Origin: Setomelanomma holmii
Taxonomy: Eukaryota > Ascomycota > Dothideomycetes > Pleosporales > Phaeosphaeriaceae
Length of the DNA: 64,000 nucleotides
NCBI GenBank assembly: GCA_010015745.1
Contig: ML978188.1
Span: forward strand, 186,001 to 250,000
Reading direction: 5' to 3'
Part shown: positions 1-10,540 of the stretch, piece after piece
How the letters are laid out: each line of letters begins with the position of its first letter
Position numbering within the stretch: the first letter of the stretch is position 1
Made by a program: the position numbers and the translations under genes
Notes under the pieces: model-generated
What the model was told of the DNA's origin: nothing
Database searches by the model: none
The model's input: only the letters and a program-made list of their open reading frames with translations

Positions 1-10
1 GGTACGCAGA

Positions 11-812
11 ATGGCGAACCCTGAGACGACAAAGGAGGTTCGCAAGTACTTGCAGCAGAGCCATGATCGCATCTTTGAGAATAATAAGAAATGGGCCGAG
101 GAGATGCGCAAGAAGAAGCCTGAGTTCTTCACAGACTTGAGTGCGGGCCAGGCACCAGAGTATCTATGGATTGGTATGTCAATGGGCCTTTTCTTCTCAC
201 CACTATCATGCATCCTTCCAAAGCTCAATTGCATGCCTCCTACCACGACGACCAGAATGCAAGATGAGACAAGCTATACTAACAAATTTCCCAGGCTGCT
301 CCGACTCCCGCATCCCGGCCGAAGCCATCACCGGCCTCGAGCCCGGCGAAATGTTCATCCACCGCAACATCGCCAACCTCGTCAACAACATCGACCTCAA
401 CGTAATGTCCGTCGTTAACTACGCCGTCCGCCACCTCAAAGTCAAGCACATCATCGTTTGCGGACACTACGGCTGCGGCGGCGTCAAGGCCGCCATGACG
501 CCCAAGGACCTCGGTCTGCTGAACCCTTGGCTGCGAAACATCCGCGACGTGTATCGCTTGCATCAAGATGAGCTGGCTGGTCTTGAAGGAGACGCGAAGT
601 ATAATAAGCTGGTCGAGCTGAATGTGTATGAGCAGTGTAGGAATGTGATCAAAACGGCGGCGGTGCAGCAGTGCTGGGCGGAGAATGAGTTCCCGGTGGT
701 GCATGGGTGGGTGTTTGGGTTTGAGGATGGGTTGTTGAAGGATCTCAAGTTTGACCATGAGGCGCAGTTGGCGGAGATTCAGCAGATTTATGATTTGACA
801 AAGGAATTTTAG
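11..812 (+). CDS. beta-class carbonic anhydrase
   Basis: Catalyses reversible hydration of CO2 to bicarbonate. Two exons fit: 11-173 and 295-812, joined over a 121-base intron (GTATGT donor, CTAAC branch point, CCCAG acceptor). The product is about 226 aa, normal for fungal beta-carbonic anhydrases. The zinc site is visible: C-S-D-S-R straddles the splice junction (Cys with the Asp/Arg dyad), and H-Y-G-C-G-G supplies the His and second Cys. The motif EPGEMFIHRNIANLV is typical of the family. The ATG at 11 gives the usual start without a long targeting peptide, so the protein is probably cytosolic. The bases just before it (ACGCAG) could be a splice acceptor, so an upstream exon outside the window cannot be excluded. 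Splice sites are inferred by eye. Confidence 0.93.
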
Positions 813-1075
813 GTCTTTTGGGTAAGAGGGGAGTAGGAGGGTGGTGATGTGACTTTGGCGAGGAGTTTGGCGAGACAGATGAGGTTAGAAGTATATGGAA
901 TGGTCGACATCATCTAAGGTAGTGTTCCCAATTCTTCGCAAGGCGATCACGCGATGGATTTGAGTTGGCCATCTCTAGATGGTTGTTGATATTAGCCCAA
1001 GTGAACTGCTTGGTCGGCCCCAACATAAGTCCACCGGGGAAGCGGCAGTTGATGCTATCACAGGTTTTGTGCCCT

Positions 1076-2518
1076 TCAGTCCCAGAACTGCGCCAAAATT
1101 TCTGGCGGTAGCGGCCCAATCTTCTCCTCCGCCTCATAGACCGTAATGATTCGCTTCTTGTCCTTCTTGCTCGCGACATGTTCATCCGCGTAAACTATAA
1201 TGGCAGCCCCGTTCGTAGTCTTTCTCGTCGCATCGCGCAGCATGTGTAGCAGGTTGACGACTTTCCTCAGTCCGCCTTGGACATCCTTGTCCTTCTGCTC
1301 CTCAGACGTAGCTTCCGCAAAGTCGTTCTCACACTTCTCGAAGTCGTCCTGCTCCATACGCTCAATCTTAATCTTGTCTGGTTTATATAGGCCAGCTTTG
1401 AGCTTCTCCTTCTCTTGGTCCTTGGCCTTCTTGTTCGCCTTTTCGAAGCCGCCAACGCAGGAGTTTGGCGTCCGACCAAAGTACATTTGTTCCTTTGGTT
1501 TAGATGAGTCATTGCTCTTCAGCTCAATAATGTGGTTCTGTGGGACAAAGGCTCCAGCGGCGACAACCTTGGTGCAGGTCGGAACTCCATGTGGTATGCG
1601 AGGGGCGGCGTTTTTGAGTTCCTCAGGGGTGGCTGGAGCGACGGTGACATGACGGCGGTTGTCAGCCTTGTAGGCGTCAGCCTCGAGTCTCACCACGACT
1701 TCGAGGTCGCCAAGCTGGTACTTGATGACTCGGAAGTACCCATTAGCACCGTGACTGTCCGGATCGTGGATCGTGAATGCCTCCTCGAAGTTGTGTCCGA
1801 ACGCGTTGGACGTTGTCTTCGCGTTCTTGACCCTCCGACCGATGAAAAGTGTATTACCGACGAGTTCAAGGTCGAGGTGAAAAGACTGTGTAGAGTTCTC
1901 CTTGCTGATCTTGTGGAGGTACATCAAGCTGGTTCGATTGATGACAATCTCAACTTTGTTGAACCTCATCGATGGATATAGCAGCGCCAACATCTGGAAC
2001 ACGGCTTCGAACTGGTGTGTGAAGTTCCCATGTCGGTCAGCCCAATGCTTGCCCTCGTCAGGCTGTAGTCGTAGACCTTCAGGTGGGATATTGCGAGCCT
2101 TCTGCTCGTTGAACAGCGGTGGATATCCAGGCGCATATATGAGAGGATCCTCGGTTGGTGCCAGACTGTATGAGTCGAGGACTTCAGTCTGTCCTTTCGA
2201 AGTAACAGGGTTTGCGGATTGTTGTATGCTGTCGGTTGTTGTACGAAGGACAATCCGCTCTGTGTTTGCGTTCTTCAGCATCCAAGCCATTGTCTCGACT
2301 TGCTTCTGGGTGGGTGCCTTCTTTGCTTGCGCACTCGAACTGTCTTGCGCAGCGATGCGTACCACAGCAAAGACGAGTCGCCGGCCAGTAAAGGGTATGT
2401 TGAGGATATGCTGTTTCTTCGTGGTGATTGCGCTGAGGAGACGGAATATGGCGAATTGAATACAGAAAAGCATTTCGAGCACAAAGCCCAGAATGACAGG
2501 TAGGGTACAGAAAAACAT
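1076..2518 (-). CDS. conserved fungal protein of unknown function (family often labelled geranylgeranyl pyrophosphate synthetase)
   Basis: A single open frame of 480 aa with a real ATG at 2518. The first 30 residues are hydrophobic (a possible membrane anchor or signal), followed by a basic stretch. The core has patterns I recognise from a fungal family: VGNTLFIGRR, then G-H-N-F-E-E-A-F-T, then a segment ending VVVRLEADAY, and near the C-terminus a Lys/Glu-rich helix leading to PPEILAQFW. Database members often carry the name geranylgeranyl pyrophosphate synthetase. No Asp-rich DDxxD prenyltransferase motif is visible here, so that name should not be used for function. A partial relative lies at 13536-13826. 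Coding certainty is fair and function is unknown. The hydrophobic start could be replaced by an unseen upstream exon. Confidence 0.7.
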   Translation of the reverse strand: MFFCTLPVILGFVLEMLFCIQFAIFRLLSAITTKKQHILNIPFTGRRLVFAVVRIAAQDSSSAQAKKAPTQKQVETMAWMLKNANTERIVLRTTTDSIQQSANPVTSKGQTEVLDSYSLAPTEDPLIYAPGYPPLFNEQKARNIPPEGLRLQPDEGKHWADRHGNFTHQFEAVFQMLALLYPSMRFNKVEIVINRTSLMYLHKISKENSTQSFHLDLELVGNTLFIGRRVKNAKTTSNAFGHNFEEAFTIHDPDSHGANGYFRVIKYQLGDLEVVVRLEADAYKADNRRHVTVAPATPEELKNAAPRIPHGVPTCTKVVAAGAFVPQNHIIELKSNDSSKPKEQMYFGRTPNSCVGGFEKANKKAKDQEKEKLKAGLYKPDKIKIERMEQDDFEKCENDFAEATSEEQKDKDVQGGLRKVVNLLHMLRDATRKTTNGAAIIVYADEHVASKKDKKRIITVYEAEEKIGPLPPEILAQFWD

Positions 2519-4260
2519 GGTCGTAGGGGTGGTAAGAGTGCTTCCGCTTATGAGAGAGGGAGGTTGAATCTCTAAGGGCAGCGCGCGTCAATCGTGAGTT
2601 GAAGGGGGATCTTAACGCAGAAAGAGTGGTTGGAAGTCTGAGAAGAGCGGGATAGAGAAGGGATTATATGTGAGAGCGCTGACCCTCCTTCACTCGAGGT
2701 CTGGCGGACCAGACCGCTACCATGGGTGAAAGTGAATGGCGACCATTCTGACCAACGAGCTTATTCATTTGACAAAAGTCTGCGAAGGGAGATCAGTCGG
2801 CAAGGAAGCTGCAAGCTTGACCACGGATGGAAGCTAAGCTTTTGTTAGTGGCTTCTGCTCGCGCAAAGCACTCTTTCCATACCTTCCACCACCGTTCTTA
2901 GTCAGATTAGTCCGATCAACATTCTCAGGAAAGAAGGACTTGGCACGTGACCGTCAATTGACCAAGGCATGCTTTTCCAAGTGCGTGGTCCTCTTGGTCC
3001 CTCGACCGAATTGCTACTTCGCGTCGCGGCGGAAATTTGGCACACTTCGATATCCTTTCTCACTGCTCTTCCGAGGACTCAAAATTCCATCGACAGTCAT
3101 CATTTAGACCTTGAAAATTGATCATTTTCGCAACTTGTAGCTGGGCCAATGTTTTCAGATCGTCGACCGCAACGCGCGAGCAATTAAGCTGGAAGGACCA
3201 CAGCGGGTACGACTGCTGCGCATCGGATCCCCAGAGTCCCACGCCAATAACAAGAAGAGATGTTCTTTTCACCCCTTGATCATTCCGGCAGGTGTCACAC
3301 TTCGTGCATGTGGCCACTTGAACGTTGCGCGAAGCTCGTTGATTGACCGCACGCCCGTCGGAATCGCTGTCCTGTCTTCGGCCTGGTGAAAGTGGAGTCG
3401 AGGAGCGGTGGTGTTTCCCGTCAATGAGGCTGTTGACCCTTCGAGGCGTCCATCGCGTCGATGATGTGGCATTCTGTCTCTTTTGCTGATCCTCATGGTT
3501 GATGCATGTTCAAGCACCGTCGAGGATCTAGTGTAAGTGCCATATCACAGCGTGTTTGTGGTGTCGCAGAGCAGGAGCACTTAGGAAGGTTCATCGCACT
3601 CTCATAGTGCCATTTGGGCAACCTCAGAACCCGAGACACGCCACATCGTCTGATCTCCACGGCACGGAATACTTACCCGAAAAAGCCAAAACCGTGCTGC
3701 GAACATGTCGCCAGGCGTTCTTGTGGCATCCTCAGCCACAATCTGTTCAACTGCCACAAGCACTTTGCTGTGAGGCGTCCCCTGGGCAAGACTAGGCGAC
3801 CCTCATCCTGGACGGCGCCATCTATTTGTGGGCGCAACTCGACGAAAATCATGGGGTCTGGGCTCGCCTGGCTAAGTTGACAGCTGGCGGAGGCTGGCAA
3901 CAGCTGCAACGGATAGCTTGGTACAAAAGTAAGCGAAGCGGCTGACGGCAGCACCCATGATTCGCTGTACCAGTTGTGCAATCTCTAAGAGGGGTCGCAC
4001 TGCCTCAGCCCTGCACTCATCGCAACCCTTGGCTGCTGACACCTGCAGCTCAGCCCTGACAACATGCTCTTTAGCTGCGCAGATATGGCGGAGTTTCCGC
4101 TACATGCTCACCGTTCTTCCTCATTCCCGAAGACAAAACTTCTCGACATCCTTGCCATTCATCGCAACGTTGATTGCGACCGGCATTCGACACCGCGACA
4201 AACATCATGTGCAGGGAATAGGATATCTTGCAGAAACAGATTCCTCCACATCCTCCGGTC
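2519..4260. other. intergenic, no gene supported
   Basis: About 1.7 kb between divergent genes. It holds only short overlapping frames without domain-like sequence or a convincing splice structure. It presumably contains both promoters. Confidence 0.5.
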
Positions 4261-6624
4261 ATGGAATCTCAAAGCTCACAATATCCACAATACCCAGTGT
4301 CGCCGCTGGCGTCACCCGCAGTACACGTTACGCAACCTGAATATGCGACGGTACCTCAAAGAACGAGCGACGATGAGGTCGAGAATCGGACAAATCAACG
4401 TTCGAGGTTTCAAGAAAACATCGACCCCGGACTTGGGATTCAGATGATGCCGATGGCATCACCGAAGACACCAGGAACGAAACATTACCGAAATGACAAA
4501 CCAGGCGTGTTCTCACCGGCACCTCCTCCCTTCATGTCGCCGGGACCACGGCCACTATACCAACGGACGCCGGACACGCTGTACTCTTTTGGCTCCGGCT
4601 TGTCTCGAGCGAGGACAGATCCCATGACAGAAAGACTTATTGCCCATCGAGCAACACAATCGGCGCAATGGCATATTCATTGGCGAGTTCCTGCGCTTAT
4701 GGGTTTCGCCTTCTTCATGGGTATCGTCCTTGCTCTTTGCCAGCATTTTCTCTATACATTTCTGCACCACAAGACCAATATAACGGATGAGGAGAAGAAG
4801 TTCCGTTGGGTACTTTATGGTCGAGCGCTGGCTTATTGTGCAAAGGTCGCCTTCGGCGGTTGCGTGATTCTTGTCTTCCGACAACGTATTTGGAGGACAT
4901 TCAGAGAACGAGCACTATCGGTGCTGTCGATTGACCAGATCTTTGGCGCCACAGAAGACCCATCATTGTTCACCAACTGGGAGGCAGTTTCGAGCGCACC
5001 GTTTGTCGCAGCCATCGCCGTCGTCATCTGGTTAATTCCGTTAGCCACAATCATCTTCAGCCCTGGAGCACTGACGTTTGGTACCTTCGAAGAGAAGACA
5101 ACTCTCCAGCTCTCAGTGCCAACAATGAATTTCACATCAGAGACGACGAAGGATTGGCGACACCCAGTACAGTTCACGAACGACTCCTACAAGAGGTCTG
5201 TCATGTACTACAACACCACAGATAGGGCTGCTACGAAGCCAGGTTGGTTCGACTACTACGATCAGCCATCAGCTGAGGCCAGGAGGATAGCACTCTTACT
5301 CGCCTATAGCGGTATGGACCATTCGAATGTCATGCAGAACGGGCGAATTGCTGCGTGTGGAGGTCAATATAATTGTACCTACTCACAGACATTCGTTGCA
5401 CCTGGTTATCAGTGCATCGAAGCAGCGAAGGGTATCAATGATACGGGACGGCTGAAAGAGCTCAACGCGCCATTTGATACTACTATTCTAGCGCCGACGA
5501 ACAAGCTGGTCTATCATTCCGACGTAGATCTTGGAGACTATGCCCGACCACAAGATGCTGTTTTCGAAAAAGGCACAGGCGGTATCCCTATCGGTGATCC
5601 TCCCGCGGATCTCGGAGTCTTCAAGCATGAACCTATCGTGTGGGTAGGGTATTCCTTCAATACCACAAAACCCATACCGTCCAGTGACCCGCTCTCCATG
5701 AACTGGACGCACTACTACGAACCCCGTATACTGCGATGCGAACACATGGAGACTGAGTACGACATTACTTGGGACTGGACCGAACCATTCTTCCATTCGA
5801 TGTACACACGCAAATATCTGAATCCTATACTGGACACCAATATAACCCTGTTCGCAAATGGGTCTCAGGACACTAGTATAGAACCAGAGCCGGCACAAAA
5901 TTGGGTCAGTCCGCGCGATGATGTGGAACATTATAAGAAGACAGCAGCGTATCACGCCATGGGCGAGCTCTTTCGAGACTTCGTACGAGGCCATGTCGAC
6001 CTGGAGCCGCCTCTACCTGGTCCGTATTACGCGCAAGTATATTCAGACATTACCAAAACACGACTTGTTCAGAAGAACAGCGAGCCGAAGCAAAACCTGA
6101 GCGAGGAAATCGAGAGCTTCTATGCAGACATTATTTTGTCACTATTTTCATCTCCAGAAATGCTCGCCATCAGCAACGAAACCGTCACGGTAAATCGATC
6201 ACAGATTATATCTTCGTTCGTATACGTACCAGAGAGACTTTGGCAATGCTATGCGCCTGTAATATTTGTCACGCTCCTCATTCTCACTTTCGGTGCGCTC
6301 ACGATTTGGGAAGACGGAACGACTTTTTCGACTGGATTTTCGCGTATTCTAGTCACCACAAGGAACACAACGCTCGACGACATCAGCCGCGGCGCGTGCT
6401 TGGGGAACGATCCATTCCCATTGGAGCTCATGCATACCAGACTCAAGTTCGGCGTTCTCAGCGAGCAAACAGAAATCGAATACATGTCTGGCGATGGGTA
6501 TCAAGGCGTTGGACACTGCGCATTTGGAGTTGCGTCGGAAGTTGGCCCAATCCGAAGAGGTATTCCATACGCTGGATTGCAAAGGCGCAGCAAGAAGCAA
6601 GTGACAGACGAAAAAGTAGACTGA
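4261..6624 (+). CDS. large fungal multi-pass membrane protein with glycosylated ectodomain, function unknown
   Basis: An intronless frame of about 787 aa. The frame is open from 4228, but that codon is TTG; the first ATG is at 4261. Residues 1 to about 140 are Pro/Ser/Gln-rich and look disordered and cytosolic. Hydrophobic helices follow: one near residue 145-170 (PALMGFAFFMGIVLALCQ), one near 195-210, and one near 245-265 (AAIAVVIWLIPLATII). A loop of roughly 400 residues with many N-x-S/T sites (NFT, NTT, NCT, NDT, NWT, NIT, NGS, NLS, NET, NRS) precedes a last helix near 670-695 (VIFVTLLILTFGALTIW) and a cytosolic tail. This is three helices, a big luminal or extracellular domain and one helix. 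I associate this layout with a widespread but uncharacterised filamentous-fungal family. No enzymatic motif was recognised. Confidence 0.8.
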   Translation: MESQSSQYPQYPVSPLASPAVHVTQPEYATVPQRTSDDEVENRTNQRSRFQENIDPGLGIQMMPMASPKTPGTKHYRNDKPGVFSPAPPPFMSPGPRPLYQRTPDTLYSFGSGLSRARTDPMTERLIAHRATQSAQWHIHWRVPALMGFAFFMGIVLALCQHFLYTFLHHKTNITDEEKKFRWVLYGRALAYCAKVAFGGCVILVFRQRIWRTFRERALSVLSIDQIFGATEDPSLFTNWEAVSSAPFVAAIAVVIWLIPLATIIFSPGALTFGTFEEKTTLQLSVPTMNFTSETTKDWRHPVQFTNDSYKRSVMYYNTTDRAATKPGWFDYYDQPSAEARRIALLLAYSGMDHSNVMQNGRIAACGGQYNCTYSQTFVAPGYQCIEAAKGINDTGRLKELNAPFDTTILAPTNKLVYHSDVDLGDYARPQDAVFEKGTGGIPIGDPPADLGVFKHEPIVWVGYSFNTTKPIPSSDPLSMNWTHYYEPRILRCEHMETEYDITWDWTEPFFHSMYTRKYLNPILDTNITLFANGSQDTSIEPEPAQNWVSPRDDVEHYKKTAAYHAMGELFRDFVRGHVDLEPPLPGPYYAQVYSDITKTRLVQKNSEPKQNLSEEIESFYADIILSLFSSPEMLAISNETVTVNRSQIISSFVYVPERLWQCYAPVIFVTLLILTFGALTIWEDGTTFSTGFSRILVTTRNTTLDDISRGACLGNDPFPLELMHTRLKFGVLSEQTEIEYMSGDGYQGVGHCAFGVASEVGPIRRGIPYAGLQRRSKKQVTDEKVD

Positions 6625-6735
6625 GTCGGAATGTGGAGAATGTCAGATTTTGAGGTATCTAGAATCTCACTGCAGTCATGCTGCTGCGCCACATCGAATC
6701 AGCATCGCCACGCTCTCAAATCTCAGACATTGTGC

Positions 6736-7632
6736 TCAGCAGATCCCGATCACTCCGTTCACAGGGATGTCAATGCTCGTAGTGTAGCTCGCTGCATCGC
6801 TCAGCAGATACAAGCACCACCAAGCTCTTCGACGGCCGCCAATGGCGGCATGCCACCGTAGTACTTGAGTTGCTGTTCCCAGTCCGGCTGCTGCTCGACC
6901 CAGTACGTCATCGCCGTCTTAACAAGACCGGGAGACACGGATTTGACACGAATGTTGCACTGTGCCCACTCCATGGCGAGTGTATGTGTCATATTACGCA
7001 CGCCAGCTTTGGAAGCACCATACGGAGCGGAAGGTACGCGCTAGATCATCGTCAGCATTTCCACAGTCGGCATATGGGAAAGAGGTCACCTTATTCGGAC
7101 GATAACTCGCCATGCTCGCCGTAAATACAATACTCCCCATGATACCCTGCTTGATGAAAGCCCGCGCCGCACATCTCGCAGAGTAAAAGCTTCCATACAG
7201 GTTCACGCCCCACAGCTGGTCGATCTCCTCGGTCGTAAAGTCCAACGCGGGCTTGTGCTTCGTGCGTCCCGCATTGCATACCATGCCATGCAGGCCACCC
7301 GCCTTCTCTAAGATCTGGTCAATGGCGGCTTGTATCGACTCTTCCTTGGTTATATCGGCTTGCAAGGCGAAGAGCTGGTTTGGGTACTTCGCTGAAAGAG
7401 CGTCGAATTCGTCGCCTGTGTCGCCGATATCGATGCTGTAGATTGCTTTGGCGCCGTTGGAGAGGCAGCAGTCTGCTATTCCGAGACCGATCCCTTTGAG
7501 ATGTTAATCAAGCAAACGAATGAAAATCCTTAGAATATGCATACCTCTATTTGCCCCGGTGATCGCGATGATCTTGCCTTCGAGCTGCACTGTCTTGACA
7601 GGCGCTGATTCTGTTGACGACGATGATGCCAT
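6736..7632 (-). pseudogene. short-chain dehydrogenase/reductase with a late frameshift
   Basis: Exons 7632-7545, 7493-7090 and from 7040 onward splice cleanly (introns 7544-7494 and 7089-7041). They give a classical SDR: TGANRGIG cofactor loop at residues 25-32, CNAG, a catalytic Ser region (FTASMAS), Y-G-A-S-K, and PGLVKTAM. At 6812-6810 the frame runs into TGA (6803-6801) directly after GGACIC. Shifting by one base at about 6811 opens a frame that reads YLLSDAASYTTSIDI and ends at 6736, exactly what an SDR C-terminus looks like. So one base seems to be missing and about 25 C-terminal residues are lost. No GT..AG intron of usable size bridges the break. It could be a pseudogene, a truncated but active enzyme or an assembly error. 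It probably used NAD(P)H on a small alcohol or ketone; the substrate is unknown. Confidence 0.75.
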
Positions 7633-8180
7633 GGCTGTATATTTGTGTGAAGTCACGGTTTTGGTGTTCCTCAGTTGAGAATGTGTGGTCCTGACACTAG
7701 AAATGACAAAAAAGTGATCCCACGATCAATCGCACTTCCTAGAACCCTTTATACAACCGCCCCGTACTCTCCGCACTTTCGCACCCGCATTCGCACCTCA
7801 GCGCTCCGCATCGTGACCACTGAATCTCTCTTGGCGCACGCTCAAATATACAAGTCTGGCGTGTGAGTATTGGAGAGTGGTTCCTGGACCAACATCTGCG
7901 TCGCATCGAGCTGGCATCATGCACGACTGCCTTGAGGCCGCGTGCCTCGAGATGATGTCAAATTCCCGAAAGCGGAAATGCCGGTCACGGTGCTCGGAAG
8001 AGGTCCGATGAAATCGGAATAGACTGCACCAACTCTATCATTACCTAGGTCTTCGACTCGAAGAGCCTGGGGTAATGCTGGCTGGGGTATGACTGGCATT
8101 CTTTCCTGCTTTTATGAAGGTCACTGTATATACAAAGATGCGCCTTTACCTTCACTGCCCAATGCCCGCCTTAAACTAGT
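7633..8180. other. intergenic, no gene supported
   Basis: Upstream of the SDR and downstream of purU on the same strand. Only short frames without recognisable features. Confidence 0.5.
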
Positions 8181-9263
8181 CTAGTTGAATACCACAGTCT
8201 TCTGCCCATTCAGAAACACCCTCTTCTCACTCCACCACTTGACTGCCGCCGCTAGCACCTGGCTCTCAACGTTGCTTCCCTCCTCCACCAACTCCTTCGG
8301 ACTCAGTGCATGGTCAACCCTGGCAACACGCTGCTCAATAATCGGACCCTCGTCCAAATCCGCAGTCACGAAGTGCGCCGTCGCACCAATAATCTTGACA
8401 CCGCGCTCGTACGCTTGATGATACGGTTTCGCGCCCTTGAAGCTAGGCAGGAATGAGTGATGGATGTTGATGATTTTGCCGGACATTTCTGTGCACAGGC
8501 GTGGCGAGAGGACTTGCATGTAGCGCGCTAGGACGACGAGATCGATGTTGTGTTTCGCTATCAGATCTAAAATCTGGGTTTCTTGTAGTTCCTTGGTGTC
8601 CTTTGTCACGGGCAGGTGGTGGAATTCGATGCCGTTGTTCTTGGCTAGTTCCGAGAATTCGGGATGGTTGGATACGATAATGGGGACTTCAACTTTCAAT
8701 TGACCTGAACTCACGCGGAATAAGAGATCGTTGAGACAGTGTCCGATTTTGGAGACCATGATGAGGACTTTGGGTTTTGCATCAACGCGGCGGATTTGGT
8801 AGGTCATTTGCATTTCCTCTGCGAGCTTGGCCATGCTTCCTTGTAGACCGGTGAGCTCGGGCGAGTGCCCAAAGTGCACACGCATGAAGAAGGTCTTCGA
8901 TGCTGGGTCCGAAAATTGCTGCAGGTCGAGAATGGTGAGGTTCTCCTTTGCTAGCAGGCCCGTGACGGCGTACACGATGCCTGCCTTATCAGGGCATTGG
9001 AGCGTGAGATAGTGATCGTCGCCCGCCATTTTGGAGGATGTTGAGATCCGTTCTGCTTCTGTAGAGCCAGTCTGTTGAAAGCGCGAAGTTGAGGTTGTTA
9101 TTCCACGTCTAGGCGTCAATGACTGTAATATCGAAAATTTAGAAACCGCGTCTTGCCGGTTTCGGAATGGTGATGTGGGTGATTGAAGTGGCTGTCGAAC
9201 CGTCAATGCTCGTGCTGAGGACTGGAATGATCGTGTGCAATTTCGCGCTGGTCGGAGCAGCAT
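8181..9263 (-). CDS. formyltetrahydrofolate deformylase (PurU type), mitochondrial
   Basis: Hydrolyses 10-formyl-tetrahydrofolate to formate and tetrahydrofolate, linking one-carbon metabolism to formate. Intronless. The frame opens at a GTG (9293), but the first ATG is at 9263, giving 360 aa. Residues 1 to about 65 are Arg/Ser-rich without acidic residues, a good mitochondrial presequence. An N-terminal ACT domain follows (LTLQCPDKAGIVYAVTG...). The formyltransferase-like catalytic half contains VSKIGHCLNDLLFR, VVLARYMQVLSP, IINIHHSFLPSFKGAKPYHQA and GATAHFVTADLDEGPII. The Asn-His-Asp set expected of this hydrolase is in these last blocks. Length without the presequence (about 290 aa) matches bacterial PurU. 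Confidence 0.93.
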   Translation of the reverse strand: MLLRPARNCTRSFQSSARALTVRQPLQSPTSPFRNRQDAVSKFSILQSLTPRRGITTSTSRFQQTGSTEAERISTSSKMAGDDHYLTLQCPDKAGIVYAVTGLLAKENLTILDLQQFSDPASKTFFMRVHFGHSPELTGLQGSMAKLAEEMQMTYQIRRVDAKPKVLIMVSKIGHCLNDLLFRVSSGQLKVEVPIIVSNHPEFSELAKNNGIEFHHLPVTKDTKELQETQILDLIAKHNIDLVVLARYMQVLSPRLCTEMSGKIINIHHSFLPSFKGAKPYHQAYERGVKIIGATAHFVTADLDEGPIIEQRVARVDHALSPKELVEEGSNVESQVLAAAVKWWSEKRVFLNGQKTVVFN

Positions 9264-9947
9264 TTCAAAGCTATTTGATGGGGTTGTGGACACGATTCAT
9301 CTATTTTGTGGTTGTTCGGTGAAAGAAGGTGTATTGTTGCCGAAATCGGCCCATCCAATCACGATCTAGCCATTTCGTTTGTGGGGCTAGCGCTTTAATC
9401 GTTCAACTCCTAGCACCTGTATCCTCTGACCCCAATCTTCATATTCAATTCTTATAGGATCCCGACCATCGCTACGAGACGTGTCTTTCGTATCTAGTAG
9501 CATTGTTCGGTGGCTTCACAATTCAGTGAGACTGACGAGCATGGCACATGTGGCGTGAACCTAGCCTGTGGCTTAGGTTGTCGCTGTGGCCGGGTACTTA
9601 GGCCTCTGAGCCCACCTCTCCATAGTTCCTCTCCCTTAGAACTATACAATACAAGTTAGCCCCATACACAGTTCTTACAGCACACATATGACACACGAGA
9701 TCGTATTTCGCTTCTCCACTGTGAAGCGTCCGGCGCCTACGGATCCACTTCGTTGATACTTATGACGAGAGTGAGGACTCGAACTTGGCTTGCCAGCACA
9801 AATTGCGTACTCCAAGCACCTCCAAATGGCCAACGACACAAGTAACACACTAATCTTTCGCTAGTTGATCACTAGTCGTCAAGGACAGAATCTCCGAGTC
9901 TCATAGCGCTCTTGGAGCCGCAACATAGATCATAGGTTAGAAGCTCA
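9264..9947. other. intergenic, no gene supported
   Basis: 5' side of purU. No open frame of note on either strand. A tRNA-like GGACTCGAACTT near 9776 was checked and does not fold into a tRNA by eye. Confidence 0.45.
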
Positions 9948-10540
9948 TCAGCCAATCACTGAGGTATGGTCATCCTCCATCTTGCACACTAGTTGCTCGT
10001 ATCTCTTACCCTTAGCTACACCAGACTCCAGCGTCTTCGGAATCTGATCACAATTCTGAGCGTCTTCATACCATTTGGCCCCAAAAGCCTTCAGTACTAG
10101 GCAGCGCTCGTCCATGTTGCTACATAAGCCCAGTCTCGCCCAATCCTTGGGCTTCTCAGGCAGATCTTCCTCCTCTAATCATATCGGCGAATTTCTGCAA
10201 AAGTCTCCAATATGAAGACGCCGCCGGTGGCTAGATATCCTACGTGCAAGTCTGCTGGGTAGTGATGACCGTAAGGGTACTGCACATCGCAATGGCGCTT
10301 GTAAGATGCCAGGCTCGGCCACCAACGCGCACCGATTTTCAGCATTCGAAACGCAAACGCATCCTCTATGGTGTGATCGTTGTCACAAAGTGTTGTATCG
10401 ATGCGCGAGAGGCCTAGGAAGTCGAGCTCGACGCCAGCAACAAGCTTCAAAATAATGCCACCAGTCGAAGGGTATGAGTAGACGGTGCAAAGCGATTTGT
10501 CGAACACGCTTCTCATGCGGCGATCTGTGGAGGCTGACAT
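9948..10540 (-). pseudogene. small Dothideomycete-type hypothetical gene, apparently frameshifted
   Basis: From the ATG at 10540 a frame runs about 120 aa to TAG at 10177-10175 and includes HVGYLATGGVFILETFAEI. Overlapping that stop, another frame (from about 10175) continues EEEDLPEKPKDWARLG, then NMDERCLVLKAFGAKWYED, to a stop at 9948. The order (a 'gYLa.GGV.iLet' block, then an 'N..eRc..l..lGA..Yed' block) is what I expect within one protein of a small family common in Dothideomycetes, so the two frames look like halves of a single gene with a one- or two-base indel near 10176. A GTAAGA at about 10013 could be a splice donor instead of coding sequence. Function unknown. Confidence 0.45.

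Noticed and set aside
3060..4447. Overlapping frames of 80-130 codons upstream of the membrane protein
   Set aside because: They overlap each other on both strands and lack coding-like composition.
9765..9800. tRNA-like B-box remnant (GGACTCGAACTT)
   Set aside because: No matching A box, acceptor stem or anticodon arm could be paired around it.
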